A stretch of DNA of 64,000 nt, taken from NCBI GenBank assembly GCA_023213395.1, contig CM041465.1:49049741-49113740 (forward strand), given 5' to 3'. This DNA is from Cycas panzhihuaensis. Taxonomy: Eukaryota > Cycadophyta. Below the pieces are notes generated by a model that worked only from the letters and a program-made list of their open reading frames with translations, ran no database searches and was not told where the DNA came from. Positions within the stretch are counted from its first letter, which is position 1; each line of letters begins with the position of its first letter. Positions 1-10,739 of this stretch are shown here, in pieces. A program made the position numbers and the translations under genes.

Positions 1-2092
1 CTCGGAAGAGGGGCTACGAAACAAATCTAGTATGTATACTAAATTTAGAGGAAACAGAATCAAACTAAGCTAAGCATATGTATTACTATTTAATGAAACA
101 ACATTCAATAAAGTTCCCGCAAATAGTTACCGCAAATGACACCCAAAACGAAGAGTATAGCCTCAGAATGGCTAACTCACCCACAAGAAATCTCCACTTA
201 GTCTTGGGAAAGGGAAACAAACTTACAGCAAGGACATAGGGCAGCGAATAACGAGAAAGAAAAGGGTAACTAAAAGGTATGCAGCCACCCAAAAAACGAG
301 ATGCTACAGACAACAAATCGTCCAGTTGGGAGGGTTGCAAACTATTAACCGACAGGAAGCAGTTTTGGGGCTTATGCGGTGCCCAAAACCAATGGACGGA
401 AATCTAAAACCAGCATGGCAATGGGCTGCCAATGCTGATTTAGATCCAGAAAAGAGCCTCCAAATTCCCTAACCCAACTTCTAGAAAGGCACGAAGGTGC
501 AAAGGGAGAGAAAGTAAGGGACAAAACCCTTGGGGAGAAGGGCAGCAAGGGGGACTGGCCCCACCTTCTTCCCTCTAACTTTCCCTATGTTATCCCCTTG
601 CAACAACCACCTAAAAGCAGGCTGGCAGGAATGATGGGGGAGCTCTATGGTGCAACAAGCAAGAAAGCTAAAGATGAACAGGCATGGCAACCAAAACGCA
701 CATAAACTAGGAATTTACTCACAAAACATGGAAAGAAATGGCATGCATTTCAAAGTAAACATGAAGGTACCTTATTATGAAGATATCAAGTATGAACTTG
801 CTAGAAAATGGTAGGAAAAAACCAGCATCTAGTAGGATATAATGGTAGATTTGGAAGAGAAGAGAAATATGAGAATGATCCTGTGAGTTTGGAGCCTTTG
901 AAGCTTGTCTTTTTTAGAGACTTTGAAAAAGATCCTCCTTGAAGCCTTGAAGACCTGCAAATAGATGTAGAGCTTACTGTTCATGAGCAAGAGGGGCATC
1001 AATGGTCCCTGGTAATGAGCCAGCAGTTGTGTGTCTCTCTCTGTAGTAGTTTTCTATAGAGGATTTTGTATAATTCTGTGTAAAAATGAGTAAAAGATTC
1101 CTGAAAATGAAGAGGATTTGTTGTTTTATCCTCTGCTCACTCTAGGTAAACATTGGGGCTGTTAGGGCAATTCGAATGTGTAGGTGCCACGCGGTAGTTT
1201 CGCAAAAAAAGCAGAAACTATCGCGTGATTTTAAAAAAAATTCAAACAGTCATCCTGCAATAAACTTCACAAGATCTTGCTAAGTTTCTGAAGACGGATC
1301 GGAAATAAAAAATAAGTAAAAATAATCAGAAATAAGAGTTTGGAGTTAATATTAAGAGTAAATTAAGGCTGAAACAACTGGGGGGAATACCCAGGTGATG
1401 CGCAAGTAGCCAATAAAGCGAACTGGGTCTCAACCGAGTATTTAATCAGACTTGGAAGAGACTGCAACACGAGCAAGGTGTTGTAACAGGAGCGAACATG
1501 ACTGGATAAGGCATCCCGAGGGGTCGTGGAGACGAAGTGGGTGGTTGTGCGCCATATGGGGTGTAAGATTCACTGAGGAATGCCCCCATTGTGAGTCATC
1601 GTAGGCTGAAAGCGTGCTATAAGCACATGTAATATGATCAAGCAAAGAAGCAATGTAGGAAGGAAAGCATATGTCAAGTAGTCTACGCTAAATAATCTCA
1701 TTTAAACAAGAGCAGGGAGAAGTGAGAATGTATACCTGAGCTTACTTGAGTCGATGCGTCTCGAGTCTATTCCTGGTAGCTGGGAAATACCATTCATAGA
1801 TTTTAAAGCATGCATCTTAAGATTTTTAAAGTTTCTTATTAGATTTTGTAATTTTATACCAACACCACCTTCAAATGTAATTTTTAATATATTTCATGCT
1901 TTAGGAGAAGTACTAGCATCATACACTCGTAAGAAAAAAGAATCACCGAAGTAAAAAATAATAATAGAAAGAGCTTTACTATCATGTTTCTCAAGTTCTT
2001 TTTTTTTTCCTTCCTAAATTAGGAGATAATTGAGTAATAAGGGTAGTAAGAGTAAGAACTCTATATTTTTTATAAACAAATTCCCATTAATC
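1..2092. other. Left flank without a recognisable gene
   Basis: No conserved protein domain, RNA gene or transposon coding sequence could be recognised on either strand. Short open frames here (for example at 86-340 and 481-690) have low-complexity or hydrophobic translations with no family motif. One hairpin lies at 1188-1227. The last 70 bp (2023-2097) belong to a duplicated host sequence described separately. Confidence 0.5.
1188..1227. repeat. Inverted repeat with 14-bp arms
   Basis: CACGCGGTAGTTTC at 1188-1201 is mirrored by GAAACTATCGCGTG at 1214-1227 with a single mismatch. The 12-base loop is itself GC, seven A, GCA. The GC-rich arms stand out in an AT-rich context. It could be a MITE relic or a transcribed hairpin; nothing else supports either reading. 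Confidence 0.6.
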
Positions 2093-2097
2093 ATGAA

Positions 2098-2412
2098 TGT
2101 AGGAAAATAGGCATATGAACAATGTCATGACAGGATCACAGTAAAGTAATGACAGGATCAAAGTAAAGCAATTACAGACAACAAATGACACTGCACATAT
2201 ACATAGATTGATAGGTGGAAAAACCCCTTTTGGGGAAGAAAAACCCACCTCCTAAGTTATCTAATTTTATTAATGAAAATATAGAACATAAAACCATGTA
2301 AAGAAACTATCTGTAAAAAGACCAGCCTTAAAGCATTAAGACAGCCCTCCTAGATTCCTAGCTGACCTATTCCAGGAATTTAGGAGGTTAAGTACCAAGG
2401 AGGTTCGTTGAA
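2098..2412 (-). repeat. Copia-1 3' LTR, truncated
   Basis: Starts TGTAGGAAAATAGG and matches the 5' LTR at 8544-8973 until GTTCGTTGAA, ending at 2412. From 2413 the sequence jumps straight into reverse transcriptase/RNase H coding sequence. The first third of the LTR in element orientation, the polypurine tract and most of RNase H are therefore missing. An 11-bp repeat (CAGGATCA context) is locally duplicated near 2128-2165 relative to the other LTR. Confidence 0.85.
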
Positions 2413-3620
2413 GGTATTCTTTAGATAACGTAAGATTCGTTTAGCTGCTTTCCAGTGAGATTCATGCGGTTGTTGCATGTATCTGGAACATAAAGCAATG
2501 GCATAAGAAATGTTAGGGCAGGTATGTGTAAGGTAAATTAGACTACCAATAAGTTATCTATAAAGAGTTGGATCACATAACGGAGTTGAACAATCAGTAG
2601 TTAGTTTAACTCCTTATTATAAAGGATTCGTTACAGGTTTAGCATTTTCCATGTTAAATCTCTGGAGTAAATCAAGAATATACTTAGGTTGAGATAGTGA
2701 TATATTTGATTGATTTTGATAAATTTGTAAACCTAGAAAATAATGTAATAGTCCTAAATCTATCATTTTAAATTTGTTCATTAAGGTTGATTTGAGATGA
2801 TGAATATTGTGAGTTGATGATCCAATGATAATAATGTCATCAACATAAAGAATTAGAATGGTAAGATTTTCATCTTCATGTTTAAAGTAGATATTTGGAT
2901 CACTAATACATCTAGTGTATCTAATGTGGATTAAGTAATCATCAACTTTAGTATACCAAGCTCAAGGAGCTTATTTTAAACCACTAATGGATATTTTTTA
3001 GTTTACAGACTAAATTAGGATTTTCAATGAATCCAAGTGGCTGTGACATGTAGATCTCTTCTTTGAGATCACCATTCAAGAAGACACTCTTAACATCCAT
3101 TCGGTGGATTTCCCAACCAAATTTTACTACAAGAGCAATGATGGTCTTGACTGTGTTCATTTTTGTAACAGGTGCAAAGGTTTCATTATAGTCAATGCCA
3201 TCTATTTAGGAAAATCCTTTAGCAATAAGACGAGCTTTATATTTTTCCGTTGCCCCTGTTGAATTATATTTAATTCTATAAACCCATTTACAGTCAACTA
3301 CATTTTTTTCAGGTGGAAGTAGAACAAGATCCCGGGTAGAATTTTTCATTAAGGCAACAAATTCGGTCTACATAGTATCTTGCCAGACATGATTGTTGCT
3401 AGCTTGTTTAAAGGTTTTGGAATCATTGTTTTCTATTATTTTTGCTACTAAAGCAAAATTTGCATGAAGTTTTTGCACACGTGTGTACCTAATATCAGTA
3501 GGATTGCCTACATTAGATCCAGCCTCAGCAAGCATTTTGGTTGTCCAAGTTGGTTGCTTATGAGTAACTGAATCTGAGGTTGTAGGTTGATTCGATGTGC
3601 TAGGTTGAAGAGAAGAATCT
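2413..3620 (-). pseudogene. Copia-1 reverse transcriptase remnant
   Basis: The minus strand encodes a Copia reverse transcriptase (RVT_2 type). The catalytic YVDD box is intact at 2836-2847 in the context ILYVDDIIII. Further upstream in the reading direction are the expected DVKSVFLNG-like and LVAKG/YNETF-like segments (about 3070-3290). The downstream part (2420-2520) retains the segment that links RT to RNase H, ending abruptly at the LTR junction at 2412/2413. Several in-frame TAG/TAA codons replace Gln or Trp. RNase H proper is absent. It would have made cDNA from the element RNA in the virus-like particle; this copy cannot. Confidence 0.8.
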
Positions 3621-3839
3621 GTCGACTAGTTACGATAAAGTTCAATTTTGGACTTGAGTTGATAAAGAATCTATGATGTCTGAATCAACTTGTTTTTCAG
3701 AATCATCAACCGAATGAGTGTTGGTTAATAAGTCTTCAACATGGATTTCTACATAAGTAGATGTTGAAGTAGATCCTTCTTCATCAAATACTACATCACG
3801 CAAAATAGAAATATTATGCGTAATTATATCTAAAAGTCT

Positions 3840-4680
3840 ATATGCTTTACTTTCTTTGCTGTAGCCAATAAAGATATATTGTTGACTTTTTTTATCTAGC
3901 TTTTTACGTTTTTCATGAGGAATATATCCCTAGGCAATACTACCGAATATTCGTAAGTGTTGAATAGATGGTTTCCTTCGAGACCATTTTTGTTTTGGAG
4001 TGACATTTTGTAGACTTTTACTGAGTAAACGGTTTAATAAGTAATTAGAGCAGTTAATTGCTTCTACCCATAATTTTAGATCGAGATTCTTTGCATGTAA
4101 CATGCAATGAGTCATTTCAACAATCTGAGTTTTATGCTTCGCAACACTGTTTTGTTGAGGTGTATATGCAACTGAATGTTAGAATTTAATTCCATTTGAT
4201 TTACAGAGGGAGATGAAATTTTTACTTAAATATTCCTTAGCATTATCAGATCGAAATATTTTGATTTTTGAATTAGATTGATTTTCCACTAATGTTTTAT
4301 ATTCAACGAAAATGTCAAACACTTGACTGCGTGTTTTGAGCATATAAACCTAACATTTTCTTGAATAATCATTAATGAATGTAATGAAATAACGAGATCC
4401 TGAATATGATGGAATATGAAAAGGTCCACATATATCAGAGTGGACAAGATCTAGTGGGACAGTAGCTCAGAATTAAGCTTTGTGTGGAAATGGATCCATG
4501 TGTTATTTGCATATTACACAGGCTTCACAAACACCATAAACAGTGTTTAATGGTGGTAAACCATGAACCATTTCATACTTGATTAAATATTGTAATTTGC
4601 CATAACTAGTATGGCCAAATCTTGCATGCCAAAGTTTGCTGACGGAGTCAGATTTCACAATGAAGGCACTAAATGATTTT
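3840..4680 (-). pseudogene. Copia-1 integrase and GAG-pre-integrase remnant
   Basis: On the minus strand 4500-4660 reads as the His/Cys GAG-pre-integrase region (a W-H-x-R-x-G-H-like stretch followed by C-x-x-C). Next comes the integrase core with a YFITFINDYS-like segment near 4370. The stretch at 3930-4115 is the conserved integrase C-terminal part, with LWVEAINCSNYLLNR followed by LRIFGSIA. The order pre-integrase, integrase, then RT confirms Copia rather than Gypsy. Stops and frame changes break it into short pieces. Confidence 0.75.
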
Positions 4681-5169
4681 GATTTATTATTTTAAAAACT
4701 AGTCATGCTATAGAGACCTGTATTATGATCAACAGGTCCTGAAGCAATACGTTTGAACTTGTGTAATAGATCTTTAATGACAAATTTATTTTTCTAGAAT
4801 TTAACTACAAGGTCTTTCTGGCAAATTTGATATACTGAGAGAAGGTTTGGTAATAAACTAGGTATGTAAAAAACATCTTTGATTGAACCATCCTTCAGGA
4901 TAACGTCACCAGATCCTTTAACTTTGAGTTGATTACCACTACTGAACGAAATTTCTTTTTCAGAGTTCGTTTCAGATTGATAGGTGGATAAGTTTTTCTA
5001 GTGTTCAGTTATATGATGGGACGCACCAGAGTCAATGATCCATTGCGGTGGTTGATTAGAAGGAGCAACAAACGTAGAAGTTATTGCTGCCAAGGAACGA
5101 TTATGAAATTGATGATTTTGTGATCGTGATTGAGAGTTTGATTGGAAATGAGATTGAGGATGGGATTGC

Positions 5170-6128
5170 TATTTATTTTGTAGTTCCTAGGAAGCTTTCC
5201 ATGCTTCTGAGGCTATTCTACTTCTACAGATATCAATAGTATGGCCTCTTTTATGACAGTAGGCACAACTAGAGTTCTAAGAGGAAGATGCATTGTTTCT
5301 ATTAGAAATGTATTGATTAGAAGTATTCTGATTTTAGTTAGACTAGAATATTTAACATTATTATGAGTATTAGAAGGTGAACCTCGATGAGGTTTCTGGT
5401 ATTTTTTATTGTTATTATGAAAGTTGTTATTCTGTTGTTTGTGTTTAAATTGTAGCTTAGTTTTGGAAAACAAAGCCTGTGATTGATCTTTTATTGCACC
5501 AGTTCTGATTAACATTGTTTGATGTTCAATCAGCTGATTTATCAGCTTATTGAATGTGATGGGTGGATTGCCAGCTTTTTGTCTGGCAGCTTGGTAAAGA
5601 TTGAAGTGTTTTAGTAATTTATTGACTGCAAGACATACACGAGTGTTGTCATCTTTGACATACGTAGTTATTTTTTCTATATCACCTTCCTTGGTTTTTT
5701 ATTTAATACAATTGTCTAAATCTTTATTGATTGATTAAATTTTTATTAAGAAATCCTTAATATTTGTAAAGTCATCAAAGGTAAGATTATATAGTTGCTC
5801 TTCTAGGATTGCTACTTGATGTATATCAACCTTATCGTATTTTTCTTCTAAGGTTTTCCAGACAGTGGCTAAGTCATCTTTTTTAGAAAACTGCCTACTG
5901 ATTTCTGGTGAAAGAGAATTTAATATGGTACCTAATGCGGCATCTAAGTTCATTAGATATACCATAAGATTCTCAGTAGCATCAACTTTTGGTTTTTGAA
6001 ATTCACCTGTTACATATCACCATACTTTTTCTTTAAGTGATGGGATATCGATTCCTATGATCGGCGTAGTTTGAGCTGGTTAACACTAGAATTAGAACAC
6101 AGGTGACTGCCCCTGGCATTAATGCCAT
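5170..6128 (-). pseudogene. Copia-1 gag (capsid) remnant with intact CCHC knuckle
   Basis: The gag start is the ATG at 6128, in the same context (ATGGCATTAATGCC) as in Copia-2 at 62007. The capsid segment 5735-5965 has the UBN2/gag pattern with VWKTLEEKYDK and LEEQLYNLTFDD. A perfect zinc knuckle, CAYCHKRGHTIDIC, is encoded at about 5230-5275 and would bind the packaged RNA. Frame shifts and stops separate these pieces. The protein would form the retrotransposon particle in the cytoplasm. Confidence 0.8.
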
Positions 6129-7300
6129 ATTGGAAATGTTGAGGTGTATTTAAGGATTAAAATTTATGAAGGTGACCTAATAACTACTTAAAAAACACTA
6201 ATCTTTATAAGGACATCTTCATTAATTTAAAAAAATCATAGGGTTTTACACAAAAACAGACAACAATTAAGCAGTTATATTTGAAAAAAAAAGTTTTCTT
6301 TTAAAAAAAATAATCCCTCTTAGGAAAAGTCCCTTTAGAGGAAAAAAAAAAAAAAAACGGTTTCCCCTTTTTATAAACAAAAGTGTATAAAATTTTAAAA
6401 TTAAGTTTGAATCTTATAGATTAGGTGTTAAAAGAAAAATAAAAGATAAAATGGTGAAGGATTAATTAGATTTACTTAGGAAAAAATGGCTAAATTTACT
6501 CGTTAACATGTTTTGAAGAATGGTAATAAAAAGATTTATATATATCTTATAGGAGACAGACTAAAGAGCATAGGATTTTGTAAACAATGTTTGTATTAAA
6601 AATAAAGGGGGTATTGAGTTAATTTAACAAAGTATTATAGGAAGGGTTTTAAAGTTTGTTAAAATAATTAAAAAAAATCTAAGGGAAGGGATAGTTAAAA
6701 TATAAAATATAATGTGAAGGGGGGGAAGGGATTTCCTTAAAATCAAAGTATATAATGTAGGGGGGTTTTAATCGAAGTGTAAAATACAACATGAGGTGGA
6801 GGGCTTAAAGTATTAATATAAAAGGAATTTTTGATTTAAATCAAAGTGTTAACTTTGACAGGGGAAAACTTTCATTTACATCAAAGTATAAAATTCTCAA
6901 CATTGATTCATTTGAATCAAAATAAATTAAAAAATAACTTAATAAGAGGGGTAAGACTTTGATTGAAATCAAAGTAATTAAGTCATTATAGTTGAAATCA
7001 ACAAATTGATTTGAAAAAAAAAAATTTAAAACTTTATAAAATTTAAGAGGGACGGTTTTGATTCATTTGAATAAAAAAAAATAAAAGGCATTTTATAAAG
7101 TTAAAAGGGGGTATTTGAATTTAATCAAGATATAATATAAAGGTGGAGGGGGGGGGGGGGGGGGTGTATTATTTATAAAATCAAAATAAAGAAAATTAGA
7201 AAAGAAAGGTCGGCGGACCCGACAGGAATTTAGGTTTTAACAAAGTAAGTTAAAAAGTAATAAAAATTAAAATCCGGGAGGGGGGGTTAGGTTAGAAACC
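6129..7300 (-). other. Copia-1 leader, part shared with Copia-2
   Basis: Non-coding AT-rich sequence with homopurine runs and many G-runs (notably 7142-7163), lying between gag and the captured segment. It aligns with 62008-63367 of Copia-2. The best-kept part is nearest the outer end: a CGGACCCGAC-like word, then AACAAAG, then a GGAGGGGGGGTTAGG run ending at GAAACC (7300). The homology stops there. Confidence 0.75.
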
Positions 7301-7346
7301 AGGTTCAACGATGGCTTTGAAGGTTCGATGATGGCGTCCAGCTTCT

Positions 7347-7520
7347 AGACTTTGTAAGAACGTAGCTTGTCCTCTCTGTCTAGGCTTCTCTTCACTGTCC
7401 AGACTTTGTAAGAGCGTGGCTTGTCTTCTCTGTCTAAGCTTCTCTTCATTGTCCAGACTTTGTAAGAGCGTGGCTTGTCTTCTCTATCTAGGCTTCTCTT
7501 CATTATCCAGACTTCGACGA
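7347..7520. repeat. 54-bp tandem repeat, three units plus a partial
   Basis: Units begin with AGACTTTGTAAGAGCGTGGC at 7347, 7401 and 7455, and a fourth begins at 7509 and soon degenerates. The 54-bp period is a multiple of three, but no frame gives a recognisable protein. It lies inside the Copia-1-specific part of the leader, between the shared leader and the PCBER-like fragment. Confidence 0.85.
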
Positions 7521-7689
7521 GCTTTGGCGGTTAGACGTTTCAGGGATTCTCCGCCTAGCTCACACTTTAGAATTCTTGTATCTGGGGTTTGAAGCAACCC
7601 TACGGCCCTTCTTTGTTTTTATTCCTCTTTCTATTTTGTAGAATGTGTTGAATGCTGTGGCCCTTCTTTGGTGTTCTGACAGGAGGAGG

Positions 7690-7971
7690 ATTGACGTTTC
7701 TACAAAGGGTTTTTGTAAAAGATTTGAGCACTTGCTCCTCGGGTACATAGACCTTCTCAAGAGTCTTCCTAGTCTTTTTCTCCCATAGGGCTACAAGCTC
7801 ATTGAAGGAGCAAATGTTGGCAAAAAAGCCTTAAGAAAAAGTTCTTGTTCAAAGTCCGAGGATCATCTTCCTTCACATACACAACTTTAATATTTTCGTC
7901 TCCAAAGATGACAACTTTATCCCTCGGAGGAACTGTAAGACCTTGTTGGCCCAGATTTGGAAAGAAATGGC
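7690..7971 (-). pseudogene. Isoflavone-reductase/PCBER-like gene fragment inside Copia-1 leader
   Basis: On the minus strand 7971 down to about 7838 reads GLTVPPRDKVVIFGD, then KEDDPRTLNK. After a frameshift near 7830 it continues FNELVALWEKK, then TLEKVYVPEEQVLK. These are hallmark segments, in the correct order, of the NADPH-dependent phenylcoumaran benzylic ether / isoflavone / pinoresinol reductase family (NmrA-like, lignan and isoflavonoid metabolism). About 11 residues expected between KEDD and PRT are missing. A T-rich tract ending in AG at 7973-7972 precedes the first codon and looks like an intron acceptor, suggesting capture of genomic DNA. It covers only the C-terminal half and is frameshifted, so no enzyme is expected. 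Confidence 0.8.
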
Positions 7972-8146
7972 CTAAAAAAAAAAGTTGATGAATATGTGAT
8001 TTGGCAGTGCTGCTATACATGAGGCTGCTGCATGGTTATAAACCCTATTGTACGGGGACCTACTACACCTCTGCCGTCACAGGAAAACAGAGTATGAAGA
8101 AGAAAGAAGAATTGAATAGAGCACTAGACATATTACTTTCAGTGAT

Positions 8147-8345
8147 GGTTCCTTTTTGTACGGTTATGCCTTAATGGCAGTTTTTTTTTTTTTTGTACAA
8201 TTCTGCCTTTATGGCAAGTTTCTTTTTGTTCGGCTCTGCCTTAATGGCAGGTTTCTTTTTGTTCAGCTCTGCCTGTATAGGTTTTGATATAAAAAAATCT
8301 ATGGACTGATATATAAAAAAAAGCTGTCTTAATGGCAGTTTAAAT
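8147..8345. repeat. Imperfect array of CTGCC...GGCAG hairpin units
   Basis: The word CTGCCTTAATGGCAG and variants recur about every 40-50 bp (near 8168, 8203, 8247 and 8322), each followed by a T-rich spacer containing TTTTTGTNCGGCT. Each word is a short stem (CTGCC/GGCAG) with a TTAAT loop. The array lies between the PCBER-like fragment and the PBS of Copia-1. Confidence 0.65.
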
Positions 8346-8530
8346 AAAAGACTTGTTTGTATAAAAGGTTATTTGTCTAAAAAAACTGTTACTGAATAAG
8401 GGTTTTTGGCCTTAATGGCGGTAAAAAAAGACTTGATTTTGAATACATGATTAGTTGACCAAAATTTTTTTTTGAATGGTTAATTAAAAAAAATCAAATA
8501 AGAGGCATAAGATAAAAAACAGGCATAATA

Positions 8531-8543
8531 AGCTCTGATACCA
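8531..8543 (-). promoter_or_regulatory. Copia-1 primer-binding site (initiator tRNA-Met)
   Basis: Reads TGGTATCAGAGCT on the minus strand, directly abutting the 5' LTR end at 8544. This is the standard plant Copia minus-strand primer site, complementary to the 3' end of initiator tRNA-Met. Confidence 0.9.
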
Positions 8544-8973
8544 TGTAGAAAAATAAGTATATGAACAATGTCATGACAGGATCACAGTAAAGCAATTACA
8601 GGCAACAAATGACACTACACATATACACAGATTGACAGGTGAAAAAACCCCTTCTGGGGAAGAAAAAACCACCTCCTAAGTTATCTAATTTTATTAATGA
8701 AAATATAGAACATAAAACCATGTAAAGAAACTACCTGTAAAATAGACCAACCTTGAGGCATTAGGATAGCCCTCCTAGATTCCTGGCTGACCTGTTCCAG
8801 GAATTTAGGAGGTTAAGTACTAAGGAAGTTCGTTGAAATGCAGTTTCGCAAATTCAACAACCTTCCACAAGTTTAATTAATTATACCTAAGATAAAAACA
8901 TTACAATGACTTAATTTTTATTTTAGACATGTAACATAAATAATTACATAAGTTTACATTATACAATCTAACA
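8544..8973 (-). repeat. Copia-1 5' LTR, complete (430 bp)
   Basis: Plus-strand TGTAGAAAAATAAG at 8544 to CTAACA at 8973, thus TG...CA on either strand. It is flanked inside by the PBS and outside by the TSD ATGAA (8974-8978). It contains an AAAACCCC/GGGGAAGAAAAA stem-like module near 8642-8668 that recurs in the LTRs of other Copia elements in this window. Confidence 0.9.
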
Positions 8974-9413
8974 ATGAACAACTAAAATAGATTTCTTTCT
9001 TCTTAACCACATCAAATAATTTTTATCATTAAATTTAAGAAATATCAAATTTATCATTGAAGAGAAATCTATAATTACAATTATAAATCAAACATAAGTG
9101 TACAATCCAAACATAAAATCAAGCAATTAAGCATAATAAAGTGCATAATTTTTTTTTGATAAAATAAAAATGAATTAAAGTGGGTTTGAATCAGGATCCC
9201 ACAACCTATTTTATCAGAGAGCTATGAGTTACCAAAACAGAGTTAATTGTGACAACCCCATGGTTTAGGCAAGAGAACTAATTTATCGGGACAAGCCCCA
9301 TGGCTAACTACTACAGACCATATCCTTCTCAACCAGAACCAAGAGGTCCCTAGGAAAATCACACCTCCACACTTGACCCTTCTTATTTTTAAATAAAGTG
9401 CATAATTGACCAG

Positions 9414-9782
9414 ATACAAAGATGTAAAAAATCTAAGGGATGTCAATAAAATACCCAAGATTCATATCAATAAAAGTATATATGCTACTTAGATTGATTA
9501 ATACAACTATCTTTTCTTTTTATAAGAATGCATATATTTAATTATATGTGATTGTTTGGCCTTTGATATTACTACAAATGAAATTATCAACTTGATGTCA
9601 ATAGATATTTTGTGCATGTCTTTGATAAATGGTTGGTCATCAATGATGTTAAGTCAATTTTATATACTTCCAACTTAATTACATATAATTACTACTACTT
9701 TAACTAAATTTTATTATCACTAAAAACCGTTTTTTATTAATAGTAAAAATAGTTTTCGTTCTTCTTAGGTTTTTCAACTTAA
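9414..9782. repeat. 370-bp direct repeat, copy 1
   Basis: Aligns over its length with 11284-11644 in the same orientation; both contain AAGATGNAAAAAATCTA near the start and GTAAAAATAGTTTTC near the end. A Copia RNase H remnant lies between the copies. No primer-binding site follows copy 1, so an LTR pair is possible but not shown. Confidence 0.7.
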
Positions 9783-10739
9783 TCAAGAGATAATTGAGTA
9801 ATAGGGGTAGTAAGAGTAGGAACTCTATATTATTTATAAATAAATTCCCATAAATCATGAGCAACTAAAATAAGTTTCATTTTTCTTTACTACATCAAAT
9901 ACTTTTTGCCATTAAATTTAGGAAACATCAAATTTATTATTGAAGAGAAATCTATAGTATTACTTGTAAATCAACCGTAAGTGTACAATCCAAATACAAA
10001 ACCAAACAACCAAGCACAATCAAGTGCATAATTCCCTCAAACTTAGGATATAAACTTTATCCCTTAAATTTAAGATCATCTTCTACTTCCTTGTTCTCAA
10101 AACAAGACTAAAATACCAAATATGAATGCTTCTTATTAATTATATTTATATCAAACTACTAAGATTTAAAATAAACTACCCCTAAGATTTAAAAAATAGA
10201 AAAAATATTATTTATTTAAATTCAAAGAGAAAATTTCTTTAATTACGATGCAAAGTTTTGGTATAAAATATTAAATTTGAATTAAAAATTCTCTATCAAA
10301 ATAGTTTTAGATCATAACTCAAAATGGCAAGCTCTATGTTAAGATTCTAATGATTTAAATGGTTCAAAAAATAAACTCCTAGATCGAAAGCTTTTAATAA
10401 ACATGCATAAGTACCTCCTTTTGAAGATCAAACTTAACATGGCCTAGGGTTTCATCCCTTTTCGCTAATAACCCCCTAATCATCAGATTGCTTCATGTAA
10501 CCATATATTGAGGTGTAGGGGCTAGTAGTTAGACTTCAAATCTTTATCTAATTTAATAAAAATGTTAAATCAAAAAAACAAGGCTAAAAGAATAACCCAT
10601 TCATTTTTGCATTAGTCAATAATGTTGTATATAGTCAAACCAATGATTAAATTTAATTGTAGAGATAAAAAATACTCCATAGAGATTAATTATCTTCACA
10701 CATTCATGAATTAAGCATTCTATAAATAAGTGCTCATAG

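Larger units (their letters stand above)
2098..8973 (-). mobile_element. Copia-1: Ty1/Copia LTR retrotransposon, decayed, complete ends
   Basis: An element of 6.9 kb on the minus strand, bounded by TG...CA LTRs and by a perfect 5-bp target-site duplication ATGAA (2093-2097 and 8974-8978). Internal order on the minus strand is PBS, a 2.4-kb leader, gag with a CCHC knuckle, integrase, then reverse transcriptase, which is the Copia order. The RNase H end and part of the 3' LTR are deleted. The coding part is full of stops and frameshifts, so the element is dead. A close relative, Copia-2, lies at the right end of the window. Its leader carries a host gene fragment. Confidence 0.9.
2023..10045. 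repeat. Host sequence duplicated about 250 bp; one copy split by Copia-1
   Basis: The segment 2023-2097 continued by 8974-9175 aligns along its whole length with an uninterrupted copy at about 9786-10045. The shared run begins at GATAATTGAGTAATA and ends at AGTGCATAATT. In the uninterrupted copy the bases TCATGAGCAACTAAAAT correspond exactly to the point where Copia-1 sits in the other copy. The copies differ by scattered substitutions, so the duplication predates the insertion. No coding content was seen. Confidence 0.8.
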
